Assembly: GCF_001571065.1 (NCBI RefSeq)
Contig: NZ_BCSW01000004.1
Span: 1 to 64,000, forward strand
Length of the DNA: 64,000 nt
Source of the DNA: Dietzia cinnamea NBRC 102147
GTDB taxonomy: Bacteria; Actinomycetota; Actinomycetes; Mycobacteriales; Mycobacteriaceae
Direction of reading: 5' to 3'
Shown: positions 16,634-26,700 of the stretch, one piece after another
Position numbering within the stretch: position 1 is the stretch's first letter
How the letters are laid out: each line of letters opens with the position of its first letter
Notes under the pieces: generated by a model
The model's database searches: none
What the model was told of the DNA's origin: nothing
Seen by the model: only the letters and a program-made list of their open reading frames with translations
Translations under genes and position numbers: made by a program

Positions 16634-19285
16634 ATGAGCAGTCCCGCGCCCCGCTCCCCGTCCCGGCGGACGGGATCGTGGCATCGGCGGGCGACCCGGC
16701 CGGTGCAACTGTGGATAATCGCGCTGGTGGTGCTGGGCGTGGTGCACCGGTGGGTGCCCGCGTCCACGTGGACGGTCATCCACGTCTTCACGCTGGGCCT
16801 GCTCACCAACTCGATCCTCGTCTGGGGCCAACACTTCACCGAGACGCTGCTGCACCAGCGGCCCGTGGAGGGGTCGAGGGCGGTCCAGGTGCGCAGGATC
16901 ATGATCCTCAACGCGGGGATCGTGGCGTTGGTCGCGGGGATGATCGGGGCGTGGCCGATCGCGATCGTCGCCGGCGCGACGGTCGTCGGCGGAGCGGTCG
17001 CCTGGTACGTGGTGGATCTCGTACGGCAGATCCGCGCGGCCGCCCCGACCCGGTTCCGGCCGATCGTTCGGTATTACGCGGTCGCGGCGGCGTTCCTGCC
17101 GGCCGGGGCCGTCGCGGGCGCGGCCATGGGGGTCGGCGTCGGCGAGGAGTGGGGCGTGCGCCTGCGGGCGTTCCACCTCGCCGTCAACGTCCTGGGATTC
17201 GTCGGCATCACGGTCCTCACCACGCTGGTCACCTTCTGGGCCACGGTCCTGCGCACCCCGATGGCGCGGGGCCAGGACACCGCGGCGACCCGTTCCCTGG
17301 CCGTCATGGCGGCGGCCGTCGTCGCGGCGGCGGGGGCCTCGCTCGCCGGGGTGGAGCCGGTGATCGCCGTGGCATTGGGTGTGTACCTGCTGGCCGTGCT
17401 GTGGCACCTGGTGTACCTCGTCCGCGCCGCACGGAGTGCGCCGCCGCGGGAGTTCGCCTCGATGAGCATCGCCTGCGGGTTGGTGTGGCTGCCGATCGCG
17501 CTGGGGTGGGCCACGTGGCTCGTCGCCACCGGCCGGATGGCCGACCTGGGCGACGTGACCGCCCCGCTGCTCGCCGGCGCCGCCGCCCAGATCCTGTTCG
17601 GCGCCATGAGTTTCCTCATGCCCACCGTGATGCGCGGGGGGCCGGCGGCCGTGCGCGCGGGGATGGTCGAGATGAACCGCCTCGCGGCGTTCCGTCTGGT
17701 CCTGGTCAACGCCGGGCTGATCGTCTTCCTCGCGCCCGGCGGCACGAGCTGGACGCGGGTCGTCGGCTCGCTGCTGGCGTTCGGTGGCTTCGTCCTGTTC
17801 CTGCCGGTGATGATCCGGGCCGTCCGCGCGCAGTTGCGGGTGATCCGCGCGGCCGCAGCGGCGCGGGAGGCCGGGGAGAAGCCCGCCCGGGTCACGGCGG
17901 ACACGGCCCGCGCGGAGATCGCCCCCGGCCGGCGCCGGAACCTCATCGGTGCGCTGGCGGCGCTGCTGGTGGCGGCCCTCGCGACGGGGACCGTCCTCGC
18001 CGTCGACCCGTCCTCCCCGCTGCGCCGCACCGACGGATCGGCCGCGGTCACCCCGAGCGGGAACACCACGACCGTCGAGGTGGTCGCGGTGGGGATGAGG
18101 TTCGAGCCGAGCACCGTGACCGTCCCCGTCGGTGACCGGTTGGTGATCGAGCTGAGGAACGACGACGAGACGACGGTTCACGACCTTTACCTGGCCAACG
18201 GGGTCGGGACCGGCAGAGTGGAGCCGGGTGAGACGGCGCGGGTGGACGTCGGCGTGGTGGGCCGCCCGGTCGAGGGATGGTGCACGATCGCCGGGCACAA
18301 GGCGATGGGCATGACCTTCGATGTGCAGGTCGAGGGGGGTGATCCGGCTGGTGGCGGGACCAGCGGTGGCGTCGGTGGTGCGGCGTCGCCGACCGACGCG
18401 ATCGACGTCCTCTCCCCGCCATCGGACGATGTCGAGACCCGTGACCCCGTCCTCCCGCCCGCGCCGCCGGGCCGTGAGCACCGGATCACCCTCACGGTCA
18501 GGGAGACCACCGACGAGCTGGCGCCCGGGGTGGTGCGGCCGGTGTGGACCTACAACGGTGGGCTGCCCGCGCCGACGCTGCGCGGCCGGGTCGGGGACAC
18601 GTTCGTCGTGACCTTCCGCAACGAGGGGACGATCGGCCACTCGATCGACTTCCACGCCGGTGACGTGCGCCCCGACGAGGTCATGCGCACGATCCCGCCC
18701 GGCGGGGAGCTGGAGTACCGGTTCACCGTGAAGCGGGCGGGGGCGTGGCTGTACCACTGCGCCACCGCGCCGATGAGCGGGCACGTGGCGGCGGGGATGT
18801 TCGGGGCGCTCATCGTGGACCCGCCGGAATTGCCGGAGGTCGACCGCGAGTACGTCCTGGTGCAGTCGGAGGCGTATCTGGGCGGCGACGACGAGCCGTT
18901 CGACATGGACAAGATCGCCGCCCGCCGGCCCGACCTGGTGATGTTCAACGGCCACGCCACGCAGTACCGGCGGGACCCGCTCACCGCGCGGGTGGGCGAA
19001 ACCGTCCGGATCTGGGTGGTCGCGGCGGGTCCGAGCGATGGCACGAGTTTCCACGTCGTGGGTGGGCAGTTCGACACCGTGTACAAGGAGGGGGCGTATC
19101 GGCTGCGCGACGGTCGCGACGCGTTCGGCGGGAGCGGCGGCGGGGCGCAGGCGCTGGACGTGGCGCCGTCGCAGGGAGGGTTCGTCGAGATGACCCCCGC
19201 CGAGCCCGGCCGCTACGTCTTCGTGGACCACTCGTTCGCTGACGCGGAGAAGGGCGCGACGGGCTTTCTCGACGTGAGTGACTGA
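16634..19285 (+). CDS. nirK: Membrane-anchored copper nitrite reductase fusion (NirK-like)
   Basis: The protein is 883 aa in three parts. Residues 20-440 contain about 10-12 transmembrane segments with conserved His residues in the first helices (IHVFTLGL, GQHFTETLLHQ). Residues 465-565 form a cupredoxin-like domain with Cys/His/Met near its end (GWCTIAGHKAMGMTF). Residues 600-883 form a two-domain multicopper region like NirK/AniA: GHSIDFHAGD (about 669), LYHCATAPMSGHVAAGM (about 707, type 1 copper Cys/His/Met) and FHVVGGQFD (about 805). This fits reduction of nitrite to nitric oxide outside the membrane, with the extra cupredoxin and membrane part perhaps feeding electrons (inference). It lies next to moa genes and about 1.4 kb from narI. 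An upstream ATG (16589) is possible, but 16634 has the leaderless box. Confidence 0.85.
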   Translation: MSSPAPRSPSRRTGSWHRRATRPVQLWIIALVVLGVVHRWVPASTWTVIHVFTLGLLTNSILVWGQHFTETLLHQRPVEGSRAVQVRRIMILNAGIVALVAGMIGAWPIAIVAGATVVGGAVAWYVVDLVRQIRAAAPTRFRPIVRYYAVAAAFLPAGAVAGAAMGVGVGEEWGVRLRAFHLAVNVLGFVGITVLTTLVTFWATVLRTPMARGQDTAATRSLAVMAAAVVAAAGASLAGVEPVIAVALGVYLLAVLWHLVYLVRAARSAPPREFASMSIACGLVWLPIALGWATWLVATGRMADLGDVTAPLLAGAAAQILFGAMSFLMPTVMRGGPAAVRAGMVEMNRLAAFRLVLVNAGLIVFLAPGGTSWTRVVGSLLAFGGFVLFLPVMIRAVRAQLRVIRAAAAAREAGEKPARVTADTARAEIAPGRRRNLIGALAALLVAALATGTVLAVDPSSPLRRTDGSAAVTPSGNTTTVEVVAVGMRFEPSTVTVPVGDRLVIELRNDDETTVHDLYLANGVGTGRVEPGETARVDVGVVGRPVEGWCTIAGHKAMGMTFDVQVEGGDPAGGGTSGGVGGAASPTDAIDVLSPPSDDVETRDPVLPPAPPGREHRITLTVRETTDELAPGVVRPVWTYNGGLPAPTLRGRVGDTFVVTFRNEGTIGHSIDFHAGDVRPDEVMRTIPPGGELEYRFTVKRAGAWLYHCATAPMSGHVAAGMFGALIVDPPELPEVDREYVLVQSEAYLGGDDEPFDMDKIAARRPDLVMFNGHATQYRRDPLTARVGETVRIWVVAAGPSDGTSFHVVGGQFDTVYKEGAYRLRDGRDAFGGSGGGAQALDVAPSQGGFVEMTPAEPGRYVFVDHSFADAEKGATGFLDVSD

Positions 19286-19315
19286 TCGGTCCTGACCGGT
19301 CCTGACCGGGGGCAC

Positions 19316-19372
19316 TTGATGCGTCACGGAATAGACGACGGCCCGCTCCGCTTGGTATGGATGACACATCAA
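19316..19372. promoter_or_regulatory. Inverted pair of TTGATGYGTCA sites upstream of the VOC gene
   Basis: TTGATGCGTCA (19316-19326) and TGACACATCAA (19362-19372) match as inverted copies in 10 of 11 positions, 35 bases apart. The second sits beside a TAGTAT -10 candidate (19374-19379). They look like two operator sites of one regulator. Just upstream, GGTCCTGACC occurs twice in tandem (19288-19307). Confidence 0.45.
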
Positions 19373-19416
19373 ATAGTATCGACCGACTGATCGACCCGAC
19401 GATCCAGGAGAGCGCC

Positions 19417-20334
19417 ATGCCCGTCTACGTCCAGAACCCCGACCCCCGCAGCCTCGTCGAGCGGCCCGCCGACGACCTCCTCGCGCCGGACACCCGCATG
19501 GGAGCCGTGGAGCTGCTGGTCCGTGACCTGGACGCGATGATCGGCTTCTACTCCGAGGGCGTGACCCTGGAGGTGCTCGAGCATTCGGGCGAGACCGCGG
19601 TGCTCGGCCGCGCGGGCCTCCCGCTCGTGCGGATGCGCCGGATGCCCGACCTGCCGCCGCGGAAGTCCGGCGAAGCGGGTCTGTTCCACACCGCCGTGCT
19701 GTTCGACGACGAGGCGTCGCTGGCCGCCGCCGTCGCCTCGGTCGCCCGGAACGCGCCCCGGTCGTTCACCGGTAGCTCGGACCACCTGTACAGCCAGGCG
19801 TTCTACTTCGACGACCCGGAGGGCAACGGCGTCGAGCTGTACGCGGACCGGCCCCGGGAGACCTGGGCCACCGAGTCGCACGGTCTGCTCAAGGTGGCCA
19901 CCAATCCGCTGGATCCCACCGCGTTCCTGCGCACCCACCTGCCCGAGACGTCCGCGAGCCCGCCGGGCGCGACGCTCGGCCACGTCCACCTGCAGGTCGG
20001 CGACATCGGTGTGGCCCGCGACTTCTACGTGGACGCCCTCGGATTCGAGGTGATGAGCGATGTCGGCTCGGCCCTGTTCATCGCCGCCGGTGGGTACCAC
20101 CACCACATCGCCGTCAACACGTGGGGCACCGCCGGGGCGGGCCCGCGCGCGGCCGCCCTCGGGCTGGGGCAGGTGAACATCGACCTGCCGACCGCCGACG
20201 ACGTCGACGCACTCCAGCAGCGCCTGACCGACCACGGGTTCCGGGCCCGCCACGACGGCGCCGTTCTGCGGGTCGACGACCCGTGGGGCACGCTCATCCA
20301 GGTCGGGGCGGCTGGCGCGGTCGCGGAAAGCTGA
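19417..20334 (+). CDS. VOC family protein (catechol-2,3-dioxygenase-like)
   Basis: The protein is 305 aa with two vicinal-oxygen-chelate modules. The first (residues 30-150) carries GAVELLVRDLDAMIGFYSEG, LFHTAVLF and DPEGNGVELYADRP; the second (175-300) carries GHVHLQVGDIGVARDFYVDALGF and YHHHIAVNTWG. The metal-binding pattern (His in HVHLQVGD, His in YHHHIAV, a late Glu/Asp) fits ring-cleaving dioxygenases such as B. subtilis CatE, which detoxify catechols and quinones. The actual substrate is unknown. I chose ATG 19417 because CAGGAG lies 6 bases upstream; an in-frame ATG at 19357 has no ribosome site. Confidence 0.85.
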   Translation: MPVYVQNPDPRSLVERPADDLLAPDTRMGAVELLVRDLDAMIGFYSEGVTLEVLEHSGETAVLGRAGLPLVRMRRMPDLPPRKSGEAGLFHTAVLFDDEASLAAAVASVARNAPRSFTGSSDHLYSQAFYFDDPEGNGVELYADRPRETWATESHGLLKVATNPLDPTAFLRTHLPETSASPPGATLGHVHLQVGDIGVARDFYVDALGFEVMSDVGSALFIAAGGYHHHIAVNTWGTAGAGPRAAALGLGQVNIDLPTADDVDALQQRLTDHGFRARHDGAVLRVDDPWGTLIQVGAAGAVAES

Positions 20335-20400
20335 CACGGTAGGCGCTGCGTTCGCCCGCGCGGTGGATTCGGCATCCGCCCCTGCGCATGCCCGCCGAAC

Positions 20401-20600
20401 CCGCAGCCGCCCCTGCGCCTGGCGTCTCGCTCCCGTGCTTGGCGTCTCGCTCGTGCGCGTGCGTCGTGGAACCCTCGCAGCCGCTCCCGGCGATGGCGTC
20501 TCGCTCCCGGGCCCGCCCGCCGAATCCGCAGCTGCCCCTCGGCATGGCGTCTGGCCCGCCCCGCGGTGCGCGCGAGACGCCATGCCGGCGGGCGGCTGTG
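20401..20600 (+). repeat. Intergenic repeat, copy 1 (GGCGTCTCGC family)
   Basis: The 323-base gap between the VOC gene and narI has no gene. It holds three copies of TGGCGTCTCGCTC (20420, 20440, 20494) and ends in an imperfect hairpin: GGCATGGCGTCTGGC (20541-20555) pairs with GCGAGACGCCATGCC (20572-20586), with one mismatch and a 16-base loop. The hairpin and its GCAGC-GCCCCTC left flank recur almost identically at 31336-31393. Both copies point the same way. Confidence 0.75.
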
Positions 20601-20657
20601 CGGAGCCGATCCGTGCCGCGTGTGCCGCGGTGCGTGCCCGGCGGGCTGCGTCGTCGG

Positions 20658-21431
20658 CTACCGCTTCGTGCCGACGGTCCGGCTGACGTCCGCCACGTCC
20701 TCGCGGGACCAGCCGCGCCGGTAGTGGCGGTTGCCGAACTGGTCGGTCGGCCGCGAGCGGTAGACCACGTACGGCCGCCACAGGTACCCGACGGGCGCGG
20801 AGAACACGTGGACGAGCCGGGTGAACGGCCAGATCGCGAACAGCAGGAACGCCACGATCGCGTGCGCCTTGAAGCTGAACGGCGCGTCGGTCATGAGGGC
20901 GGGGTCCGGCTGGAACCAGAAGATGCCGCGGAACCACACGGCCAGGTCCTCACGGTAGTCGTAATGGCTGATGATGTTGCCGATGATCGTGTTGCTCATG
21001 CCGAGGAAGATCGTCAGCGCGAGGAAGACGTACATCACCTTGTCGTTGAGCGTCGTCGCCGAGAACACCGGCCCGACGGTGCGGCGGCGGTAGATGAGGA
21101 TGATCAGCCCGACGACCGTGCAGAAGCCGGCGATCGCGCCGATCACCACCGCCAGCCAGTGGTAGGCCTCCTGCGAGATGCCCACCGCCTCGGTCCACGA
21201 CTTGGGGATCACCAGGCCGATGATGTGCCCGCCGATCACGAACAGCAAGCCGAAGTGGAACAGCGGGCTTCCCCAGCGAAGCAGGCGGGACTCGTACAGC
21301 TGCGAGGACCGGGTGGTCCAGCCGAACTTGTCATACCGGTACCGCCACCAGTGGCCCACGACGAAGATCGCCAGGCACACATACGGCAGGACGACCCACA
21401 GGAACACGTCGATCCAGGTCACATCGGTCAT
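20658..21431 (-). CDS. narI: Respiratory nitrate reductase gamma subunit NarI
   Basis: The protein is 257 aa with five membrane segments. NarI carries two b-type hemes, oxidises quinol and passes electrons to NarH. The heme-ligand histidines are visible in LFHFGLLFVIGGHIIG (about 55-70) and in KAHAIVAFLLFAIWPFTRLVHVFS (about 190-213). The C-terminal RRGW is a cytoplasmic tail. Its ATG overlaps the narJ stop by four bases (ATGA). It is the last gene of narKGHJI and converges with the VOC gene across the repeat copy 1. Confidence 0.95.
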   Translation of the reverse strand: MTDVTWIDVFLWVVLPYVCLAIFVVGHWWRYRYDKFGWTTRSSQLYESRLLRWGSPLFHFGLLFVIGGHIIGLVIPKSWTEAVGISQEAYHWLAVVIGAIAGFCTVVGLIILIYRRRTVGPVFSATTLNDKVMYVFLALTIFLGMSNTIIGNIISHYDYREDLAVWFRGIFWFQPDPALMTDAPFSFKAHAIVAFLLFAIWPFTRLVHVFSAPVGYLWRPYVVYRSRPTDQFGNRHYRRGWSREDVADVSRTVGTKR

Positions 21432-22135
21432 GGGTGGGCCCCGCTCTCCAGGTAGGACGATGAGGTGAACGCCTCGAGGCCGACGTCCTCGTCGGGCGGG
21501 CCCTGGGCGATGAGCTTGCGAACCGCCTCGTGGCCCTCGCCGTCGATCGGCGGGAGGGTGGCGGTGACGGCCGAGACGACCCCGGCCCATTCCGACCGGC
21601 GATCGGTGAGCGAGATGCGCAGCAGCTCGAGGCCCGGCCGGTGGTTCACGAGCAGGCCGCGGCAGCGGTCGAGGTCGTGCTGGGCGCCGAACTCCAGGAC
21701 GACGCCCAGATGGTCGGGCAGTTCGTGGGCCGACATCACGGCGCCGGCGAGCTTGTAAGCGGTGACGAAGGCGAGCAGGGCGGAACCGCGCTTGCGGGTG
21801 TCGCCGTGCTGGTAGTACGTCAGGTACAGGCAGCAGCGCCGGCGCATGTCGAAGGTCTCGACGTACTCGGTCTGGAGGTCGGTCAGCGGTTCGCTCTCGA
21901 GCCTGTCGAGCAGCGGGAGCAGGGACCGGGCCGGGCCGCCGAGCTCGGCGACCAGGGCCCGCACGGTGGGCACCTGCTCCACGAGTTCGGTGGTCGGGTA
22001 GTCCAGCAGCAGCGAGGCCGCCTGGTAGAGGGCGCGGTCGGTGGGCGCACCGCGGCCCACGACGGGCGTACGTCCCGGTCGAACGGCCTGGCGGACGCGG
22101 GCGAACAGGTCGCCGGTGAAGAAGTCTGCGGCCAC
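21428..22135 (-). CDS. narJ: Nitrate reductase assembly chaperone NarJ
   Basis: The protein is 235 aa. NarJ holds apo-NarG until the molybdenum cofactor is inserted and is not part of the final enzyme. The TorD/NarJ helical family signature is seen in LLLDYPTTEL, LQTEYVETFDMRRRCCLYLTYYQHGDTRKRGSALLAF and DELPDHLGVVLEF-like residues (HELPDHLGVVLEFGA). It starts with GTG four bases after the narH stop and overlaps narI. Confidence 0.93.
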   Translation of the reverse strand: MAADFFTGDLFARVRQAVRPGRTPVVGRGAPTDRALYQAASLLLDYPTTELVEQVPTVRALVAELGGPARSLLPLLDRLESEPLTDLQTEYVETFDMRRRCCLYLTYYQHGDTRKRGSALLAFVTAYKLAGAVMSAHELPDHLGVVLEFGAQHDLDRCRGLLVNHRPGLELLRISLTDRRSEWAGVVSAVTATLPPIDGEGHEAVRKLIAQGPPDEDVGLEAFTSSSYLESGAHP

Positions 22136-22139
22136 CGGT

Positions 22140-23792
22140 CTACCTCTTTCCCGGGAACAGGCCGCCCGCGCGCCCGTTGCCGTCCCAGTTGAGCAGGTTG
22201 ATCCGCCGGTCCTTGCCCTCCGGGGAGGCGGCGGTGTCGGCGGTCTGCCGGTCGCGCAGAGCGTGGAAGTTCTCCACGGCGATCGGCACGTTGTGGTCGC
22301 CCGAGCCCTCGCCGAACGGGCCGGAGCCGCCCATGCCGGGGCCGCCGTCGAAGTCGAGGCTGCACTCGGTGACGAGCTCCTCGAGGTCGTGGGCCTGTTC
22401 CTGGTGCGCGGTGGGGATGACGTACCGCTCCTCGTAGTGCGCCAGGGCGAGGAGGCGGTACATCTCGTACATCTCCTCCTCCGTCATGCCGACGGCCTCG
22501 CAGAGCTCGCCGCGCGGCTCGCGCCCGAGGTTGATGTCGCGCATGTAGGTGCGCATGGCGGCCAGCCGGTTGAGCACACCCTGCACCACGTCCACGTCGC
22601 CCGCGCTGAACAGCTCGGCGAGGTACTCCAGCGGGATGCGGAGCCGGTCGATCGCGGAGAACAGGATGTCGGGGTCCTCGCCGTCGCCACCGTCGGCGGA
22701 GATCCGGTCGATCACCGGGGACAGCGGCGGGATGTACCAGACCATGGGCATGGTCCGGTACTCCGGATGCAGCGGAAGAGCCACCTCGTAGTCGTGGATG
22801 AGCCGGCGGATCGGGGAGCGGCGGGCGGCGTCCAGCCAGTCCTCGGGGATGCCCTCGGCGCGCGCGGCGGCGATCACCTCGGGGTCGTCGGGATCGAGGA
22901 AACACGCGCGTTGGGCGGCGAGCAGGTCCTTCTCGTCCGGGGTGGACGCGGCCTCGGCCACCTTGTCGGCGTCATAGAGCACCAGGCCGATGTAGCGCAG
23001 CCGGCCGACGCAGGTCTCCGAGCAGACGGTCGGGATGCCCACCTCGATGCGGGGGAAGCAGAACGTACATTTTTCGGCCTTACCCGTGCGGTGGTTGAAG
23101 TACACCTTCTTGTACGGGCAGCCGGTGATGCACTGGCGCCACCCACGGCACTTGTCCTGGTCCACCAGCACCACGCCGTCCTCGACGCGCTTGTAGATCG
23201 CGCCGGAGGGGCACGAGGCCGCGCAGGACGGGTTGAGGCAGTGCTCGCAGATCCGCGGCAGGTAGAACATGAACGTCTGCTCGTACTCGGCCTTGACCTC
23301 GGTGCCGACCTTCTTGACGATCGGGTCGTTCGCCAGGTGCTCGGGGGAGCCGCCCAGGTTGTCGTCCCAGTTGGCCGACCACGAGATCTTCATGGGCTCG
23401 CCGCTGATGAGCGAGTACGGGCGCGCGACCGGGGTGTGCTGCTGCAGCGGTGCGGAGACCAGCGTGTCGTAGTCGTACGTCCACGGCTCGTAGTAGTCGT
23501 CGATCGACGGCATCGTGGGGCTGGAGAAGATCTGCATGAGCTTCTTGGCCCGCCCGCCGGCCTTGAGCCGCAGGCGCCCCCTCCGGTCCAGCTCCCAGCC
23601 GCCCTTCCAGCGCTCCTGGTCCTCGTAGGTGCGCGGGTACCCGAGGCCGGGCCGGGTCTCGACGTTGTTCCACCACACGTACTCGGTGCCGGCGCGGTTG
23701 GTCCACGCCTGCTTGCACGTCACCGAGCAGGTGTGGCACCCGATGCACTTGTCGAGGTTCATCACCATCGCCATCTGTGCCATGACCCGCAT
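22140..23792 (-). CDS. narH: Respiratory nitrate reductase beta subunit NarH
   Basis: The protein is 550 aa, an iron-sulfur electron relay between NarI and NarG. It carries the four ferredoxin-type cysteine groups: CIGCHTCSVTC near the N-terminus, CEHCLNPSCAASC, CRGWRQCITGC and CTFC. The Trp in CRGWRQC replaces a Cys and marks the [3Fe-4S] cluster, as in E. coli NarH. Its ATG overlaps the narG stop by one base (TGATG). Length and motif order match the family. Confidence 0.96.
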   Translation of the reverse strand: MRVMAQMAMVMNLDKCIGCHTCSVTCKQAWTNRAGTEYVWWNNVETRPGLGYPRTYEDQERWKGGWELDRRGRLRLKAGGRAKKLMQIFSSPTMPSIDDYYEPWTYDYDTLVSAPLQQHTPVARPYSLISGEPMKISWSANWDDNLGGSPEHLANDPIVKKVGTEVKAEYEQTFMFYLPRICEHCLNPSCAASCPSGAIYKRVEDGVVLVDQDKCRGWRQCITGCPYKKVYFNHRTGKAEKCTFCFPRIEVGIPTVCSETCVGRLRYIGLVLYDADKVAEAASTPDEKDLLAAQRACFLDPDDPEVIAAARAEGIPEDWLDAARRSPIRRLIHDYEVALPLHPEYRTMPMVWYIPPLSPVIDRISADGGDGEDPDILFSAIDRLRIPLEYLAELFSAGDVDVVQGVLNRLAAMRTYMRDINLGREPRGELCEAVGMTEEEMYEMYRLLALAHYEERYVIPTAHQEQAHDLEELVTECSLDFDGGPGMGGSGPFGEGSGDHNVPIAVENFHALRDRQTADTAASPEGKDRRINLLNWDGNGRAGGLFPGKR

Positions 23793-26700
23793 CAGTACTG
23801 CACCTCCTGGGAGCGACGGCGGATGACCGTCACCTCGTCGCGCTGGTTACCCGTGGGACCGATGTAGTTCCACGCGTAGCTGAAGTGGGCGTACCCGCCG
23901 ATCAGGTGACTGGGTTTGACCATGATCCGGGTCGCCGAGTTGTGGATACCGCCGCGCTTGCCGTCGGTCTCGGACAGCGGGACGTCGATCGTGCGGTCCT
24001 GGGCGTGGTGCATGTACACGGTGCCCGCCGGCATGCGGTGCGAGACCACGGCGCGCGCCACGATCACGCCGTTGCGGTTGACCGCCTCGATCCAGTCGTT
24101 GTCTTTGACGCCGATGAGCGCGGCGTCGGCGTCGCTCATCCACACCATCGGTCCTCCACGGCCGAGGCTGAGCATGAGCAGGTTGTCCTGGTACTCGGAG
24201 TGGATAGACCACTTGTTGTGCGGGGTCAGGTACCGCACGGTGAGCTCGGCTCCGCCGTCGTGGCCGAGCCTGGGCTCGCCGTACAGCTCGTGCATGTTGA
24301 GCGGTGGCCGGTACACGGGCAGCTGCTCGCCCATCTCGGCCATCCAGTCGTGGTCCATGAAGAACTGCATCCGGCCGGTGAGCGTGTGCCACGGTTTGAG
24401 CCGCTCGGTGTTGATGACGAACGCGCTGTAGCGGCGCCCCCCGTGCTCGGACCCCGACCACTCGGGCGAGGTGATCACCGGCTGCGGCCGAGACTGGGTG
24501 TCGGAGAACGTGATGCGTTTGCCCTCCTCGCCGCGGGACAGGTCGGCGAGCTCACGGCCCGTGCGCTCCTCGAGCTGTTCGAAGCCCTGGGTGGCCAGGC
24601 GACCGTTGGTGGTGCCGGACAGGGACAGGATGGCCTCGCACATCCGGATGTCGGTGTCGAGCCGCGGGCGGCCCCGGCCGACGCCCGTGCGCGTCTCGCC
24701 GTTGTGTCGCAGCAGGGCAGCGATCTCCTCGGTGGGCTTGAGGTTGAGGCCCTTGACCGGCATGCCGGCGGACTCGGCGAGCGGGCCCAGGGAGCCGAAC
24801 TTCTCGCCGATCAGCCGGTAGTCGCGCTCGACCGTGGCGATCTTGGGGAAGTTCTTGCCCGGCACCGGCTCGCACGAGCCGTCCTTCCAGTCGGCGACCG
24901 TGCCGCGGGGGTTGGCCATCGCGTCCGGGGTGTCGTGACCGAGCGGTACCGCCACCACGTCGGTCCGCGCGTCGAGGTGGCCGTGGCTGAGCTCGGAGAC
25001 CTTCTCGGCGAGCATCTTGAACGTGTCGAAGTCGCTGCGGGTCTCCCACGGCGGGTTGATCGCGGCGTTGAACGAGTGCACGAACGGGTGCATGTCGGTC
25101 GAGGACAGGTCGTGCTTCTCATACCAGGTGGCCGCCGGCAGCACGAGGTCGGAGAACAGCGTGGTCGACGTCATCCGGAAGTCCAGCGTCATGAGCAGGT
25201 CGAGCTTGCCGTCCGGGGTCGCGTCGCCCTCCTCGCGCCACACCATGTCGCGGCCGCGGTGCCCCTCGGGCGCCTGATCGGCGCGCAGGGAGCTGTCGGT
25301 GCCCAGGAGGTGCTTGAGGAAGTACTCGTCGCCCTTGGCGGAGGACCCGATGAGGTTGGACCGCCACACGGTGAGGATCTTGGGCGCGTTGCCGGGGCCG
25401 TCGGGGTCCTCGGCCGCGAACCGCATGTCGCCGGCCTTGATGCGGTCCACCACGTACTCGCCGGCGGGGACGCCCGCCGCGGCGGCCTCGTCGCCCAGGT
25501 CGAGCGGGTTGCGGGAGAAGGTCGGGTACGAGGGCATCCAGCCCAACCGCGCGGACATGGCCACCAGGTCCGGGGTGCTCATGCCGTCGAAGCGGCCGTC
25601 GCCGGTCGGGGAGGTGAGCACGTCGGCCGCGTACGCGTCGTACTTCCACTGCCCGGTGTGCAGGTAGAAGAAGGCCGTGGAGATCATCTGGCGCGGCGGG
25701 CGCGACCAGTCCAGCGCGTTCGCGACCTGCTGGAACCCGGTGAGCGGGCGGACCTTCTCCTGGCCCACGTAGTGCGCCCAGCCGCCGCCGTTGACGCCCT
25801 GGCAGCCGGTCAGGATGGTCAGGGACAGAAAGGCCCGGTAGATGAGGTCGGAGTGGAACCAGTGGTTGGTGCCGGCGCCCATGAGGATCATCGAGCGGCC
25901 GCCCGAGTCCAGCGCATTCTGCGCGAACTCGCGGCCGAAGCGCTCGGCCTGGGCGGCGGGTACGCCGGTGTGCTCCTCCTGCCACGCCGGGGTGTACGGG
26001 GCGGGGTCGTCGTATCCGGTCGGCCAGTCACCGGGCAGGCCCTCCCGGGCCACGCCGAACTGCGCCATCATGAGATCGAACACGGTCGTGACGATGACCT
26101 CGTCGTCGTCGTCCAGTACTACGGTGCGGACCGGCACGCCGCGCGTGACGGTGTCGGCCTCGCCGCGCGGCGTGTCGAAGCGCGGCAGGACGATCTCGGC
26201 GGTGTCCCCGCCCGGGGAGTGCAGGCTCAGGACCGGGTCGATCTCGCCCAGGTCGAGATTCCAGCGGCCCTTGCCCTGCTCGCCGAAACGGTCGCCGAGC
26301 GTGCCGTTCGGCACCACCACGCGGTCGGTCACCGCGTCGAGCATCACGGTCTTGCTGGCGGCGTTCTCGCCCGGGTCCACGTCGAGGCGCACGGCGTCGG
26401 CGGTGAGGAACTTGTCCGGCACCACGGTGCCGTCGGCGCGGGTGCGCAGGGTGACGAGGAACGGCAGGTCGGTGTAGGTCTTGGCGTACGAGGTGAACTC
26501 GGGGGTGTCTCGACGGGCGTAGAACTCGGTGAGCACCACGTGGACCATCGACATCGCCAGCGCGCCGTCCGTCCCGGGGTGCGGGTGGATCCACTCGTCG
26601 GCGAACTTGGTGTTGTCCGCGTAGTCGGGGGAGACCACCACGACCTTCTGGCCCTTGTAGCGGGCCTCGGCCATGAAATGGGCGTCCGGCGTGCGGGTGA

